Translations under genes and position numbers: made by a program
Notes under the pieces: generated by a model
The model's input: the letters and a program-made list of their open reading frames with translations, nothing else
What the model was told of the DNA's origin: nothing
Database searches by the model: none
NCBI RefSeq assembly: GCF_003259365.1
Contig: NZ_QLLY01000026.1
Span: forward strand, 43,088 to 107,087
DNA: 64,000 bases
Source of the DNA: Streptomyces sp. PsTaAH-137
GTDB lineage: Bacteria; Actinomycetota; Actinomycetes; Streptomycetales; Streptomycetaceae
Direction: 5' to 3'
Shown here: piece by piece, positions 20,157-30,200 of the stretch
Layout: every line of letters begins with the position of its first letter
How positions within the stretch are numbered: the stretch's first letter is position 1

Positions 20157-20795
20157 TCAGTCACCCAGGGCGAGCCGCACGCCGAACGCGGCGATCACCG
20201 TCCCGGTCACCCGGTCCAGGACGCGCCGGGCCCGGGGCAGCGCCAGCCAGCCGCGCAGCACCCGGGCGCAGGCGATGAGCACCGTCGCCCAGAGCAGGCC
20301 GAGGGCGACGTGCACACCGGCCAGCGCGAGCCCCATGGCGAAGTGGTTCGAGCCCGCGGGGATGAACTGCGGCAGCATGGCGACGTAGAAGGCGCCCATC
20401 TTCGGGTTGAGGACGTTGGTGAGCGTGCCCTGGCGCCAGCCGGAGCGCAGGGAGTCGGCGCCCGCGGCGGCGCCGAATTCCTCGGCCGCGGGCGCCCGGC
20501 GTCCCCGGAGCGTGGCGTAGAGCATCCGCGCCCCCATCCAGACCAGGTACGCGGCGCCGGCCCAGCGCAGGATCTCGTAGGCGACGTGGGAGGCGGTCAG
20601 CAGGGCCGTCACGCCGAGGGCGCTCAGCGCGCCCCACAGCAGGGTGCCGGTCTGGATGCCGAGGACGACGCCCCAGGCGCGCCTGCGGTGGCCCAGGGCC
20701 GAGGTGCGCAGGATCAGCGCGGTGTCGAGTCCGGGGGTGAGGGTGAGGAGCCCCACGACCAGGGCGAACGACCAGAGTGCGGTGGTGATTGCCAT
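20157..20795 (-). CDS. LysE/RhtB-family amino-acid exporter
   Basis: A 212-residue membrane protein with about six hydrophobic segments. The N-terminal motif LTPGLDTALILRTSALG matches the TPGPxxxxV motif of LysE/RhtB proteins. NVLNPKMGAFYVAMLPQFI is the second conserved block. Members export basic or hydrophobic amino acids or their analogues. It lies tail-to-tail with the nucleotide-sugar dehydrogenase with only 2 bp between stop codons. The role is probably unrelated to polysaccharide synthesis. Confidence 0.88.
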   Translation of the reverse strand: MAITTALWSFALVVGLLTLTPGLDTALILRTSALGHRRRAWGVVLGIQTGTLLWGALSALGVTALLTASHVAYEILRWAGAAYLVWMGARMLYATLRGRRAPAAEEFGAAAGADSLRSGWRQGTLTNVLNPKMGAFYVAMLPQFIPAGSNHFAMGLALAGVHVALGLLWATVLIACARVLRGWLALPRARRVLDRVTGTVIAAFGVRLALGD

Positions 20796-20820
20796 GGACG
20801 TTCAGCGTACGTGACCGGGC

Positions 20821-21438
20821 TCAGGCCTCGGTCAGGCGGCCCGGCGCCGGCTCCTCGTAGCGGGCGCCCGTGCGCGGGCACTGCCAGGTGCCGGGCGCGA
20901 CCTCGTCGAGCCGCTCCCCGGCCCGCCCCACCCAGCCGATCCACCGGGCCGGGACCCCGGCCACGAGCGCGAAGTCCGCGACGTCACGGGTGACGACGGC
21001 GCCCGCCGCGACCATCGCCCAGCGGCCGATCCGCACCGGCGCCACGCACACCGCGCGCGCCCCCAGCGACGCGCCCTCCGCCACCGTCACCCCGACCGGC
21101 TCCCAGTCGGCGGCGCCCTTCGCCCGGCCGTGCGGATCGACGGCGCGCGGGGTGTGGTCGTTGGTGAGGACCACGGCGGGCCCGACGAACACCCCGTCGG
21201 CCAGGGTCGCCGGCTCGTACACCAGCGCGTAGTTCTGGATCTTGACGTTGGCGCCGACCGAGACCCCCGTCCCGAGGTAGGCGCCGCGGCCCACCACACA
21301 GCCCTCGCCGAGCCGGGCCCCCTCGCGGATCTGCGCCAACTCCCAGACACGGGTGCCGGATCCGAGGGTCGCGGACTCGTGCACCTGGGCGCCGTCGGCG
21401 ATGCGGACAGAGGTGCTGGGAACGTTCGTGGTCGTCAT
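20821..21438 (-). CDS. Left-handed beta-helix N-acyltransferase (WbpD/WlbB-like)
   Basis: A 205-residue hexapeptide-repeat acyltransferase starting MTTTNVPSTSVR. Residues 5-160 are rungs of the [LIV]GxxxxI type. The segments VWELAQIREGARLGEGCVVG, VKIQNYALVYEPATL and VFVGPAVVLTNDHTPRA match closely, from memory, WbpD-type UDP-3-amino-GlcNAcA N-acetyltransferases. The C-terminus keeps the DFALVAGVPARWIGWV motif and the CPRTGARYEE tail of that family. It would acetylate the 3-amino group made by the DegT aminotransferase, completing the UDP-GlcNAc(3NAc)A pathway. It is on the opposite strand and diverges from the GT2 gene across about 40 bp. Confidence 0.85.
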   Translation of the reverse strand: MTTTNVPSTSVRIADGAQVHESATLGSGTRVWELAQIREGARLGEGCVVGRGAYLGTGVSVGANVKIQNYALVYEPATLADGVFVGPAVVLTNDHTPRAVDPHGRAKGAADWEPVGVTVAEGASLGARAVCVAPVRIGRWAMVAAGAVVTRDVADFALVAGVPARWIGWVGRAGERLDEVAPGTWQCPRTGARYEEPAPGRLTEA

Positions 21439-21478
21439 GGACTGTGCAACGAGTGACGTGCACGGTCGTTTGCACCAC

Positions 21479-23086
21479 ATGCAGAACATTCCCGGCCGCA
21501 CGCCGGACGCCGCGGCCCCCCAGGACGGCCCAGGCATCCCGGACGTCAGTGTCGTCGTCGCCGTCTACAACACGATGCCGTACCTCACCCGGTGCCTGAC
21601 CTCGCTCGTCGAGCAGACCATCGGCAAGGATCGCGTCGAGATCGTCGCCGTGGACGACGGGTCGACCGACGGCAGCGGCGCGGAACTCGAACGGTTCGCC
21701 CGGCTCCACCCGGACGTCCTCACCGTCGTCCACCAGGCCAACTCGGGCGGCCCCGCGGCCCCCAGCAACCGGGCGCTCGACCTCGCGCGCGGCCGGTACG
21801 TGATCTTCGTCGGCGCCGACGACCACCTGGGCCCCGAGGCCCTGGAGCGGATGGTGGAGGCCGCCGACCGGCTCGGCTCCGACATCGTGCTCGGCCGGAT
21901 GGTCGGCGTGAACGGCCGCTGGGTGTCGCAGGCCGTGTACGGCGAGAGCCGCGACGAGATCACCCTGTACGAGTCCGCGCTGCCCTGGGCGCTGTCCAAC
22001 ACCAAGCTGTTCCGGCGCGAGCTGATCGAGGAGCACGGGCTGCGGTTCGCCGAGGACCTGCCGGTGCTGAGCGATCAGCCGTTCACCCTGGAGGCGTGCT
22101 TCCGGGCCGGGCGGATCACCGTACTCGCCGACCAGGACTACTACTTCGCGGTGCGCCGCGACGACGAGACCAACGCCACCGTCTCCTTCCGCGCCCTGGA
22201 CCGGCTGACCGGCACCCGGCGGCTGTTCGAGCTGACCCGGCGGATGTCCGAGCCGGGCCGCGGCCGCGAGTGGATCCACCAGCGCCACTTCACCTGGGAG
22301 GTGGCGCGGCTGATCAGCCCCGAGTTCCTGGAGCTCGGCGCCGACGAGCAGCGGCGGGTGTGCGACGGGGTCGGCGCGCTGCACCGCGCGTACGCGAGCC
22401 CGTACGCCCTGAAGAAGCTCTCCGACCGGCAGCGGCTGCTCCTGAAACTCGCCGAGAAGGGCCATCTCGACGCCATGAAGGGCGTGTTGGCGTGCGCGGC
22501 CGGGGACGGTCCGCCGGTCGTCGTCGACGAGGAGCGGGCCTACGCGGGCTACCCGTGCTTCCGCGACCCTGAACTCGGCCTGCCGGACGCCTGGTTCGAC
22601 ATCACCAAGGGCACCCGCAAGCGGTTCGCCGAGCAGGAGTTCACCCCGGCCGAGACCCGGCTGACCGAGACCGGCCTGGAGATCGTGGCCCGCAGCTCGC
22701 TCGCCGACCTCGCGGACTTCGGCGCGGGCACGGTGCGCGCCGAGACCGCTCTGGAGCGGGCCGGGGAGCGGGTCGTGAAGGTGTACGACGCGGTGGTGGC
22801 GGCCGACGGGGACGGCAGCGCCGTCCGGTTCACGCTGCCGCTGGACGAACTCTTCCCGCACAAGGACGCGCCCTGGGAGCGGTGGAGCGTGCGGCTCGTC
22901 GCGAGCGCGCTCGGCGAGAGCCCGGAGGTGCCGGTCGCGCCGCTGCCCACGGAGGCCCGGGTGCCCCGGCCGCGCCGGCACCGGATGCGGCCCTACGGCG
23001 TCGGCGTCGCCACCCCGGGCGCGGGCGAGCTGCGGATCACCGTGCGGCAGCTCCCGGTGCGCGAGCTGCTGCGGGCGCGGGCCTGA
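21479..23086 (+). CDS. Family 2 glycosyltransferase with long C-terminal region
   Basis: A 535-residue protein starting MQNIPGRTPDAAAP. An in-frame ATG at 21437 would overlap the divergent acyltransferase start and is less likely. The GT-A domain begins VSVVVAVYNTMPYL, followed by DDGSTDGSG and, where GT2 proteins usually have DSDD, the variant GADDHL. The later SDQPFTLEACF fills the EDxPF position. Roughly 250 C-terminal residues resemble the accessory halves of the other GT2 genes here. It shares the short divergent promoter gap with the WbpD-like gene. Probable role: adding a sugar to the wall polymer repeat. Donor unknown. Confidence 0.83.
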   Translation: MQNIPGRTPDAAAPQDGPGIPDVSVVVAVYNTMPYLTRCLTSLVEQTIGKDRVEIVAVDDGSTDGSGAELERFARLHPDVLTVVHQANSGGPAAPSNRALDLARGRYVIFVGADDHLGPEALERMVEAADRLGSDIVLGRMVGVNGRWVSQAVYGESRDEITLYESALPWALSNTKLFRRELIEEHGLRFAEDLPVLSDQPFTLEACFRAGRITVLADQDYYFAVRRDDETNATVSFRALDRLTGTRRLFELTRRMSEPGRGREWIHQRHFTWEVARLISPEFLELGADEQRRVCDGVGALHRAYASPYALKKLSDRQRLLLKLAEKGHLDAMKGVLACAAGDGPPVVVDEERAYAGYPCFRDPELGLPDAWFDITKGTRKRFAEQEFTPAETRLTETGLEIVARSSLADLADFGAGTVRAETALERAGERVVKVYDAVVAADGDGSAVRFTLPLDELFPHKDAPWERWSVRLVASALGESPEVPVAPLPTEARVPRPRRHRMRPYGVGVATPGAGELRITVRQLPVRELLRARA

Positions 23087-23166
23087 ACAGCCTCCCGTCA
23101 CCCTTTCCGCTCACCCAGGTGGTCCAGCACAAGTGACCGATTCGGCGCCGCGGTGTTGGTCAGTGG

Positions 23167-25041
23167 ATGAAGATCTTGCTGCGCCCTCCCACGGCGACCG
23201 CGCTGACCGCATGGACGGCCCTGGTCCGTCCCGCTTCTCCCCGGGTGCCCGCCGCCCGCAGGCCCGGTGCCCCGCCGGGCGGCGGGCCCGCGCGCTGGGC
23301 CGTCCCCGCCGCCGTCCTCGCCGGCACCGCGCTCGTCGGTCTGCGGGCCGCCTCGCTAGGCCAGTGGATCGTCGACGACGCCGCCGTCACCTTCGCCTAC
23401 GTCCGCAGCGTCGGCGAGGGCCTCGGCCCGGTCCAGCAGGCCGGGTCCGCGCCCGTCGAGGGCTACTCCAACCCGGCCTGGCTGCTCCTGCTGCTCATCG
23501 GCCGCACCCTGCGCCTCTTCGACCGGGGCGGCTGGGCGGGCGTCAGCGACCTCGCGCTCTTCCCGAAGGCCCTCGCCCTGCTCTGCGTCGCGGGCACCCT
23601 CGCCTGTGTCGGGGGAGTGGCCCGCGCGGCCGTCCCGCGCCGCGCCTGGCTCGTGGTGCTCGGCACGGGCGTGCTGCTCGCCGCCAACTTCTCCTACGTG
23701 GTGTGGTGCTTCTCCGGTCTGGAGAACTCCCTGTACGGGCTGTGCGCCGCCGCGCTCGCCCTGCTCCTCGTACGGGGCGACGGGCTCAAGGGCGCCTGCG
23801 CCGCCGCCGGGATCACCCTGCTCGCGGCGCTCACCCGCCCCGACGGCGCCGTCCTCGCCGCCGCCTACCCGCTCGCCGTCCTCCTGCTGCGCCGCCCGCG
23901 TGCGATGCGGCTCGCCGCGGTCAACTGCGCGCTGTTCGGCGCCGGTTACGGCACCTTCCTGCTGTGGCGGCACGCCGTCTTCGGCCTGTGGGTGCCCAAC
24001 ACCGCCGTCGCCAAGGCCCAGCAGCCGCCGGAGCTCGCCGACCTGGCGAAGGTGGGGGAGCTGATCGGGTACGCGGGCTGGGCGCTCGTCCTCGTCTGCG
24101 CGGGCTGCGCCGGACTCGTCCTCGGCCGTCCAGGCCCCGCCCGCCGCGTCCTCGCCCTGCTGTGCCTGCCGCTGACCCTCGCCCTCCTCGCGTTCGGCGC
24201 GCTCGCGCCGGACTGGATGCCGCTGTACCGGTTCGCGACCCCGGTGTGGGTGCTCGGCTCGGCCGTCGCCGCGCTCGCCGTCACCGCAGCCTGCGGCGAC
24301 GCGCCGGTGCGGGCCCGCGCCCTCGTCGCCTGCGCGCTCGGCGGGGCGCTCACCCTGTCGCTGGCCGGACAGGACATGCGGGACAAGGAGTTCGCCAACG
24401 AGCCCACCCTGTCCATGTGCTGGGTCGCCGACCGCTACGGCCGCCTCTTCGACTCGTACGCCGACCGGCTCGGCCTGCGCCCCGGCGCCACCGCCGCCCT
24501 GCCCGACCTCGGCGGCACCCTGCTCACCAGCAGGCTGAAGGTCGTCGACGTCGCCGGGCTCACCGACCGCCGGATCGCCGACGCCTACGCCGCCCACGAC
24601 CGGGCCGCGCTCACCGGCTATCTGCTGAACGAGGTGCGGCCCGAACTCCTGCACGTCCACGCCGCCTGGCCGGGCCGCTCCGGGCTCACCGCCGAGCGGC
24701 TGACCGACGCCGGGTACGTCCGCCTGTACCGCGAGGAGAACGGCGGCGACTGGGTGCGGGCCACCGCCGTCCCCGGCGGCATCGCGCGCATCGCCGCCGT
24801 ACGGGCCTGGGCGAAGCCCCGCGTCGACCGCATGCGGCACGCCAAGCACCAGCAGCGCGGCGAACTCGGCGACTGCGGCGCCCGGCTCGTGCCCGGCGCG
24901 TCCGCCGCCCGGGCCGCCGTCGCGGAGGTCCCGCCGCCGCTGCCCGCGCCGCCGGGGCCCGTCGTCCCCGCGCGGCCCATCCCGCTGGCCCCGCAGCACG
25001 CCCCGGCCGCGCCCGCGCCCGCTGTCGCCCGGGAGGCCTGA
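23167..25041 (+). CDS. Polytopic arabinofuranosyltransferase-like membrane protein (AftB-type)
   Basis: A 624-residue integral membrane protein. After a basic, proline-rich N-terminus comes a helix and then the extracytoplasmic motif IVDDAAVTFAYVRS (acidic pair D70-D71) and VEGYSNPAWLLLLL (98-111). These resemble the signature loops of mycobacterial AftB-type GT-C enzymes. About ten helices reach residue 400, and a large soluble domain follows (about 410-560), ending in a proline/alanine-rich tail. By analogy it would transfer a pentose or hexose from decaprenyl-phosphate outside the cell. Its stop overlaps the start of the acyltransferase gene (TGATG). Confidence 0.7.
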   Translation: MKILLRPPTATALTAWTALVRPASPRVPAARRPGAPPGGGPARWAVPAAVLAGTALVGLRAASLGQWIVDDAAVTFAYVRSVGEGLGPVQQAGSAPVEGYSNPAWLLLLLIGRTLRLFDRGGWAGVSDLALFPKALALLCVAGTLACVGGVARAAVPRRAWLVVLGTGVLLAANFSYVVWCFSGLENSLYGLCAAALALLLVRGDGLKGACAAAGITLLAALTRPDGAVLAAAYPLAVLLLRRPRAMRLAAVNCALFGAGYGTFLLWRHAVFGLWVPNTAVAKAQQPPELADLAKVGELIGYAGWALVLVCAGCAGLVLGRPGPARRVLALLCLPLTLALLAFGALAPDWMPLYRFATPVWVLGSAVAALAVTAACGDAPVRARALVACALGGALTLSLAGQDMRDKEFANEPTLSMCWVADRYGRLFDSYADRLGLRPGATAALPDLGGTLLTSRLKVVDVAGLTDRRIADAYAAHDRAALTGYLLNEVRPELLHVHAAWPGRSGLTAERLTDAGYVRLYREENGGDWVRATAVPGGIARIAAVRAWAKPRVDRMRHAKHQQRGELGDCGARLVPGASAARAAVAEVPPPLPAPPGPVVPARPIPLAPQHAPAAPAPAVAREA

Positions 25042-26174
25042 TGACCAGCGCCCTGCTCCCGTCCCAGCCGGCGCTGCGGCCGCGCGCCGTCGTGACGCGC
25101 GCCGACCGGCTCGACTCGCTGACCGGGCTGCGCTTCCTCGCCGCGCTCGCCGTGTTCACCCACCACTTCACCGGCGCGAGCCCGTCCGGCGGCGTCGCCC
25201 ACACCCCGGCGCTCTTCCCGTACTCGACGATGGGCGTCAACGGCGTCGGGTTCTTCTTCGTGCTGTCCGGGTTCCTGCTGGCCTGGGGGCACCGCTCCGG
25301 GACTCCGGCGAAGACCTTCTACTGGCGGCGCGCGGGCCGGGTCCTGCCGCTGCACCTCGCCGCCACGATCCCCTGCCTGTGGGTGTTCCACCTGTGGGGC
25401 GGGGTGCCCTGGGACCTGCCGAGCTTCCTCGCCTCGCTGGTCCTCGTGCAGACCTGGTTCCCCGGCGTCGTCCCGATGTTCCCGGGCAACGGCGTCTCCT
25501 GGACGCTCAGCGTCGAGGCCTTCTTCTATCTGCTGTTCCCGCTCGTGATCCGCGCCGCCTACCGGCTGCGCACCCGCACCCTGTTCGCCCTGTGCGCCGC
25601 CGGGCTGCTCGCCATGTGGGCCGTCGGGTTCTGGGCCGCGACGCACCTCTCCCCGTTCCACAGCGAGTGGGTGATGCGGCTTCCGGTGGCGCGGCTCCCG
25701 GAGTTCGCGCTCGGCACGAGCCTGGCGCTCGCGGTGGGGCGCGGGCTGCGCATCCCGGTGCGGCCGGGACCGCTGGCCGCCGTCTTCGCCGCGTACACCG
25801 TCGTCTACGCCCACCGCGGCGACTGGTTCGGTCCGGGCGTCGTCCAGCAACTCGACTGCTCGGTGCGGCCGTTGGTCGCGCTGTTCTCCGGGCTGCTGAT
25901 CGTCGCGTGCGTGCGGCGGGAGCGCTCCGGGACGCGCGGCTGGCTGTGCGCACCGCTGATGGTGAAGCTCGGCGCCTGGTCGTACGCCTTCTATCTGCTG
26001 CACCAGACGGTGAACCGATACGTCCTCGACCACTGGGGCCGCGCGGCACCGGGCGACCAGAACGTGTTCACCCTCATCGGGGTCGCCACCGTCGTCGTCG
26101 CCCTGTCCTGGGCCGCGTACACCTACGTCGAGGAACCCGCCCGGCGCTGGTGGTACCGCCGTCAACCCACGTAG
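25041..26174 (+). CDS. Acyltransferase-3 family membrane O-acyltransferase
   Basis: A 377-residue membrane protein with about ten helices. The family motif RLDSLTGLRFLAALAVFTHHF is at residues 22-42, with the conserved HH after the first helix. FFFVLSGFLLAWG, the FYWRRAGRVLPLH segment and WTLSVEAFFYLLFPL complete the usual acyltransferase-3 pattern. These enzymes move acetyl groups onto sugars across the membrane. It begins on the last base of the AftB-like gene, so the two are co-translated. The likely substrate is the surface polymer made here. Confidence 0.9.
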   Translation: MTSALLPSQPALRPRAVVTRADRLDSLTGLRFLAALAVFTHHFTGASPSGGVAHTPALFPYSTMGVNGVGFFFVLSGFLLAWGHRSGTPAKTFYWRRAGRVLPLHLAATIPCLWVFHLWGGVPWDLPSFLASLVLVQTWFPGVVPMFPGNGVSWTLSVEAFFYLLFPLVIRAAYRLRTRTLFALCAAGLLAMWAVGFWAATHLSPFHSEWVMRLPVARLPEFALGTSLALAVGRGLRIPVRPGPLAAVFAAYTVVYAHRGDWFGPGVVQQLDCSVRPLVALFSGLLIVACVRRERSGTRGWLCAPLMVKLGAWSYAFYLLHQTVNRYVLDHWGRAAPGDQNVFTLIGVATVVVALSWAAYTYVEEPARRWWYRRQPT

Positions 26175-26234
26175 CGTGATGGCCGATTGACGCACCGTGA
26201 CAGGAAGGGTGAATTGGGCGTAGTGTCCCGCCCC

Positions 26235-27050
26235 ATGGCATGGAAGAACGCAGTCAACGGCGCACTCCGTACCCTGACCGGATACCAGCTGGCCCGCCCC
26301 CAGGTGCCCGCCCCGCGCGTCGCCGCGCAGCCCGCACCCGCCGCACCGGCCGCGCCCGCGCGGCCCAAGGGGCTCAGACTTCCGGCCGACTACGACGACG
26401 AGGCGAAGGAGATCATCCGCGCCGTCAAGCCGTGGACCATGACGTCCCCGGAGCGGCTGAACGCGTTCGTCCTCGCCACCCGGCACGTCGTGCAGCACGG
26501 CATCCCCGGCGACATCGTCGAATGCGGTGTGTGGCGCGGCGGCTCCATGCAGGCCTGCGCCAAGGCCCTGCTCGGCCGCGGCGTCACCGACCGCGACCTG
26601 TACCTCTTCGACACCTACGACGGCATGACGCCGCCCACCGTCGAGGACCTGCGGCGCGACGGCACCCCCGCCTCCGACATCCTCGCCCGCAACGACAAGG
26701 ACAAGGCGATCTGGGCGTACGCGACCCTCGACGACGTCAAGTCCGGCTTCCAGCAGGTGCCTTATCCCGCCGAGCGCGTCCACTTCGTCCAGGGCAAGGT
26801 CGAGGAGACCGTGCCCGGCCGCGCCCCCGACAAGATCGCGGTGCTCCGGCTCGACACCGACTGGTACGCCTCCACCAAGCACGAACTCGACCACCTCTAC
26901 GACCGGTTGGTCCCCGGCGGCGTGCTGCTCATCGACGACTACGGCTACTGGCAGGGCTCGCGCCAGGCCGTCGACGAGTTCCTGGAGAAGACCGGCGAAC
27001 GGCTGCTCCTGCTCCGCATGGACGAGGGACGGATCGCCGTCAAACCGTGA
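26235..27050 (+). CDS. TylF/MycF-like O-methyltransferase (macrocin O-methyltransferase family)
   Basis: A SAM-dependent, metal-dependent sugar O-methyltransferase of about 271 residues. The start is uncertain: ATG 26235 gives MAWKNAVNGALRTL, while GTG 26223, TTG 26214 and TTG 26187 are alternatives and the GGAAGG at 26202 could serve one of the upstream ones. Motifs seen are VECGVWRGGSMQACAKAL (SAM binding), LRLDTDWYASTKHELDHLY and LIDDYGYWQGSRQAVDEF (metal and catalytic acids). It follows the acyltransferase gene and a strong hairpin terminates transcription after it. By context it methylates a sugar of the surface glycan rather than an antibiotic. Confidence 0.85.
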   Translation: MAWKNAVNGALRTLTGYQLARPQVPAPRVAAQPAPAAPAAPARPKGLRLPADYDDEAKEIIRAVKPWTMTSPERLNAFVLATRHVVQHGIPGDIVECGVWRGGSMQACAKALLGRGVTDRDLYLFDTYDGMTPPTVEDLRRDGTPASDILARNDKDKAIWAYATLDDVKSGFQQVPYPAERVHFVQGKVEETVPGRAPDKIAVLRLDTDWYASTKHELDHLYDRLVPGGVLLIDDYGYWQGSRQAVDEFLEKTGERLLLLRMDEGRIAVKP

Positions 27051-27069
27051 AGCGGCCGCCCCCGGATCC

Positions 27070-27101
27070 CCGGCCCCCGCGTCCCGTGACGCGGGGGCCG
27101 G
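27070..27101 (+). terminator. Strong hairpin after the O-methyltransferase gene
   Basis: A perfect 14-bp stem (27070-27083 with 27088-27101) around the loop CCGT, beginning 20 bp after the stop codon. It has no clear U-tract, as is usual for high-GC actinomycetes. It separates the methyltransferase operon from the TagF gene at 27234. Confidence 0.75.
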
Positions 27102-27233
27102 CCCGTGCTCACCCGAATGGCGCAGACCGGGTGACCGGCGAGGACGTCGCCGGTTGTTAACGAGTGAGCCACCTCCAGCACACCCGGCTCACCACTGCTG
27201 TCCTCAGCCGTCCGGAAGGAATGTGCGCCGCGC

Positions 27234-30200
27234 ATGACACCCCGACTCACCGTCGTCGTCCCCATCTACAACGTCGAGGACTATCTCGGCGACTGCCTGG
27301 AGTCGCTGTCGGCACAGACCATGCGCGACCTGGAGGTCGTGATGGTCGACGACGGCTCCACCGACGGCAGCGGGACCGTCGCACGGGACTTCGCCGAACG
27401 GGACACCCGGTTCCGGCTCGTCGAGCAGGCCAACGCCGGGCTCGGCGCCGCCCGCAACACCGGGATCCGGCACGCCACCGGCGCCCACCTGGCCTTCGTG
27501 GACAGCGACGACGTGATCCCCGAGGGCGCCTACGCGCTGATGCTCGACACCCTCGACGCGACCGGCTCCGACTTCGTCACCGGCAACGTCTTCCGGCTGC
27601 GGGCCGACGGCTCCACCGCCCAGTCGCCGATGTTCCGCAAGATCATGGCGACCACCCGCACCGCCACCCACGTCACCCGCGACTGGGGCCTGCTCGCCGA
27701 CCGCATCGCCTGCAACAAGGTGTTCCGCCGCGACTTCTGGCAGGAGCACTCCTTCGAGTTCCCCGAAGGAGTGCTCTTCGAGGACATCCCCGTCGTGCTC
27801 CCCGCCCACTTCCGGGCGCGCACGGTCGACGTGCTGTCCGACACCGTCTACCTGTGGCGCGACCGCGACGGCTCCATCTCCAACAAGCGCGCCGTCCCGC
27901 GCGCCATCCAGGACCGCACCGCCTCCTGCGCCTTCGCCAGCCGCTCGCTCGCCGGGCGCGAGGAGTGGCGGGAGGGCAAGCGGCGCTACGACGCCAGCGT
28001 CATCGCCGGTGACCTGTGGATGTTCATGCAGGCGCTGCCCGACGGCGACGCCGCGTACCACGAAGCCTTCCTCGACCACGTCAACTCCTTCGCGGACAGC
28101 GTCGATCCGGGCATCTTCGACGAACTGCCGCTCGGCCTGCGGGTGCGCTGGCGGCTGGTCAGGCAGCGCCGGATGTCGGAACTCCTCGCCTACATGGCGT
28201 ACGAGAAGAGCAACCCCGGCGCCTTCACCGCCCGCCGCGGACTGCGCGGCCGCCGCGCCGACTTCCCCGTGCTCGGCGGCCGGCTGCCGCGCTCCGTCGT
28301 GGGCCTCGCCAAGTCCGACCTGCCGCTCGACGCCCGGATCACCCAGGCCGCCTGGGACGAGGACGGCAAGCTGCGCCTCAAGGGCTACGCCTACGTGCGC
28401 AATCTGCCCGCCGGACGCCTCGCCGCCCGCGCCCGCGTCGCCTGGCTGCGGGCCGGGAAGCGGCGGGCGGTGCCGCTGCGGCTGCGCACCGTCCGCTCGC
28501 GCGAGGCCACCCTCGCCTCCAAGCAGGGCCTGCACGACTACGACCGGGCCGGCTTCGAGACCGTCGTCGACCCGGCGAAGCTGGTCACCGCCCGGGGCAG
28601 CACCACCTGGAACCTGGAGCTCGGCGCCTGGGCCGGCGGCCTGCTGCCGCGCACCGGACCGGTCCGGCTGAGCGGCTCCGGCACCGTCCCGCTGCGCCAC
28701 CTCGACGACGACCTGCGCATCGTGCCCACCCTCAGCGACGGCCGGCTGCGGCTGCGCGTGGAGCGGCTCGCGGCCCGTCTCGCCGAGCACAGCGGCGATG
28801 GCGAAACCATCCGCCTGACCGGCGCGCTCACCTCCGGCACTCCGCTCGCCGTCCGCGTCGAGAACTGGCGCACCAAGGAGTCCCACGACTTCTCCGTCAC
28901 CTGCGACGGGCGCGCCTTCACCGCCCGGGTCCCGCTCGCCCTGTTCGGCGGCGTCCAGGACCCGGCCGACCCGTGGGGCGTCGCCCTGGTCCGCGAGGGC
29001 GGCGACGGCGGCAAGGACGCCAAGGCCGTCCCGCTGCCGGTGCGCCCCGACATCGCCCCCGGCCGCTACGGCCTCGGCGGCGGCCGCGAGCTGATGGTGC
29101 TCGCCAACGCGTCCGGCAACACCGAACTGCGCGACCAGGTCGTACGCCCCGTCGTCGACACCGTCCGCTGGGAGGAGTGCGCCGAGGGCGTCACCTGCCG
29201 GGTGTGCATGGACTGCCGCGAGCCCGGGGGCCATCTGCTCCTCGCGGGCAGCTACCCGGTCGGCGGCGAGAAGGAGCTGATCCTCGCCCACGACGGCCAC
29301 GGCGAACAGGCCGTCGTCCCGGTCACCGTCGCCGACGGCCGCTTCGAGGCCGTGCTGCGCCCGCACGCCGTCATCGGGCAGGCCGGGATCCTGCCGCTCG
29401 CCGAGGGCACCTGGCAGCTGCATCTGCGCGCGCCCGGCGACAGCGACCCCGACCGCCGGGTCCCGCTGCTGCTCGCCCCGGCCCGCCACGCCGACCTGCC
29501 GCTGCCGCGGGCCCTGCGCGGCCGGCCCTTCACCGTGCAGCGCCGCCACCACGACCACCTCGTCCTGCACTCGGGCTCCGCGCTGCCCGACGCGGACCGC
29601 GGGCGCGCCGCCCAGAGCGCGCTGCGCGAGCGGTACGCCGCTCAGCGCACCCTGCCGCGCCGCGACGCCGTGCTGTACATCAGCTTCGACGGCCGCCAGT
29701 ACTCGGACTCGCCGCGCGCCGTCCACACCGAACTCGCCGCCCGCGACACCGGCCTGGAACACCTGTGGGTGGTCCGCGACCAGCAGGTCGAGCTGCCGCC
29801 CGGCGTCACCCCGGTCACGCTGTGGAGCGCCGACTGGTACGAGGCCCTGGCCCGCTGCCGTCACATCGTCACCAACACGCATCTGCCCGAGTGGTTCGAG
29901 CGCGCCGACGGCCAGTACGTCGTCCAGACCTGGCACGGCACCCCGCTCAAGCGCATCGGACGCGACCTGCTCGGCAGCGCCAGCGCCGACCCGAAGTACA
30001 TCGCCACGCTGCCCGCCCGCGCCGACCAGTGGTCGCTGCTCGTCTCCCCGAACAGCTTCTCCACACCGGTGCTGCGCGAGGCGTTCGGCTACACCGGCGA
30101 CGTGCTCGCCTCCGGCTACCCGCGCAACGACCTGCTGCACGCCACCGACCGGGACAAGCTGGCCGCCTCGGTGCGCGAACGGCTCGGCGTGCCCGACGGC

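Noticed and set aside
15031..27050. Antibiotic deoxysugar gene cluster
   Set aside because: DegT and TylF-like genes occur in such clusters, but no polyketide, NRPS or NDP-deoxysugar dehydratase genes are here; TagF genes and membrane GTs point to surface glycan.
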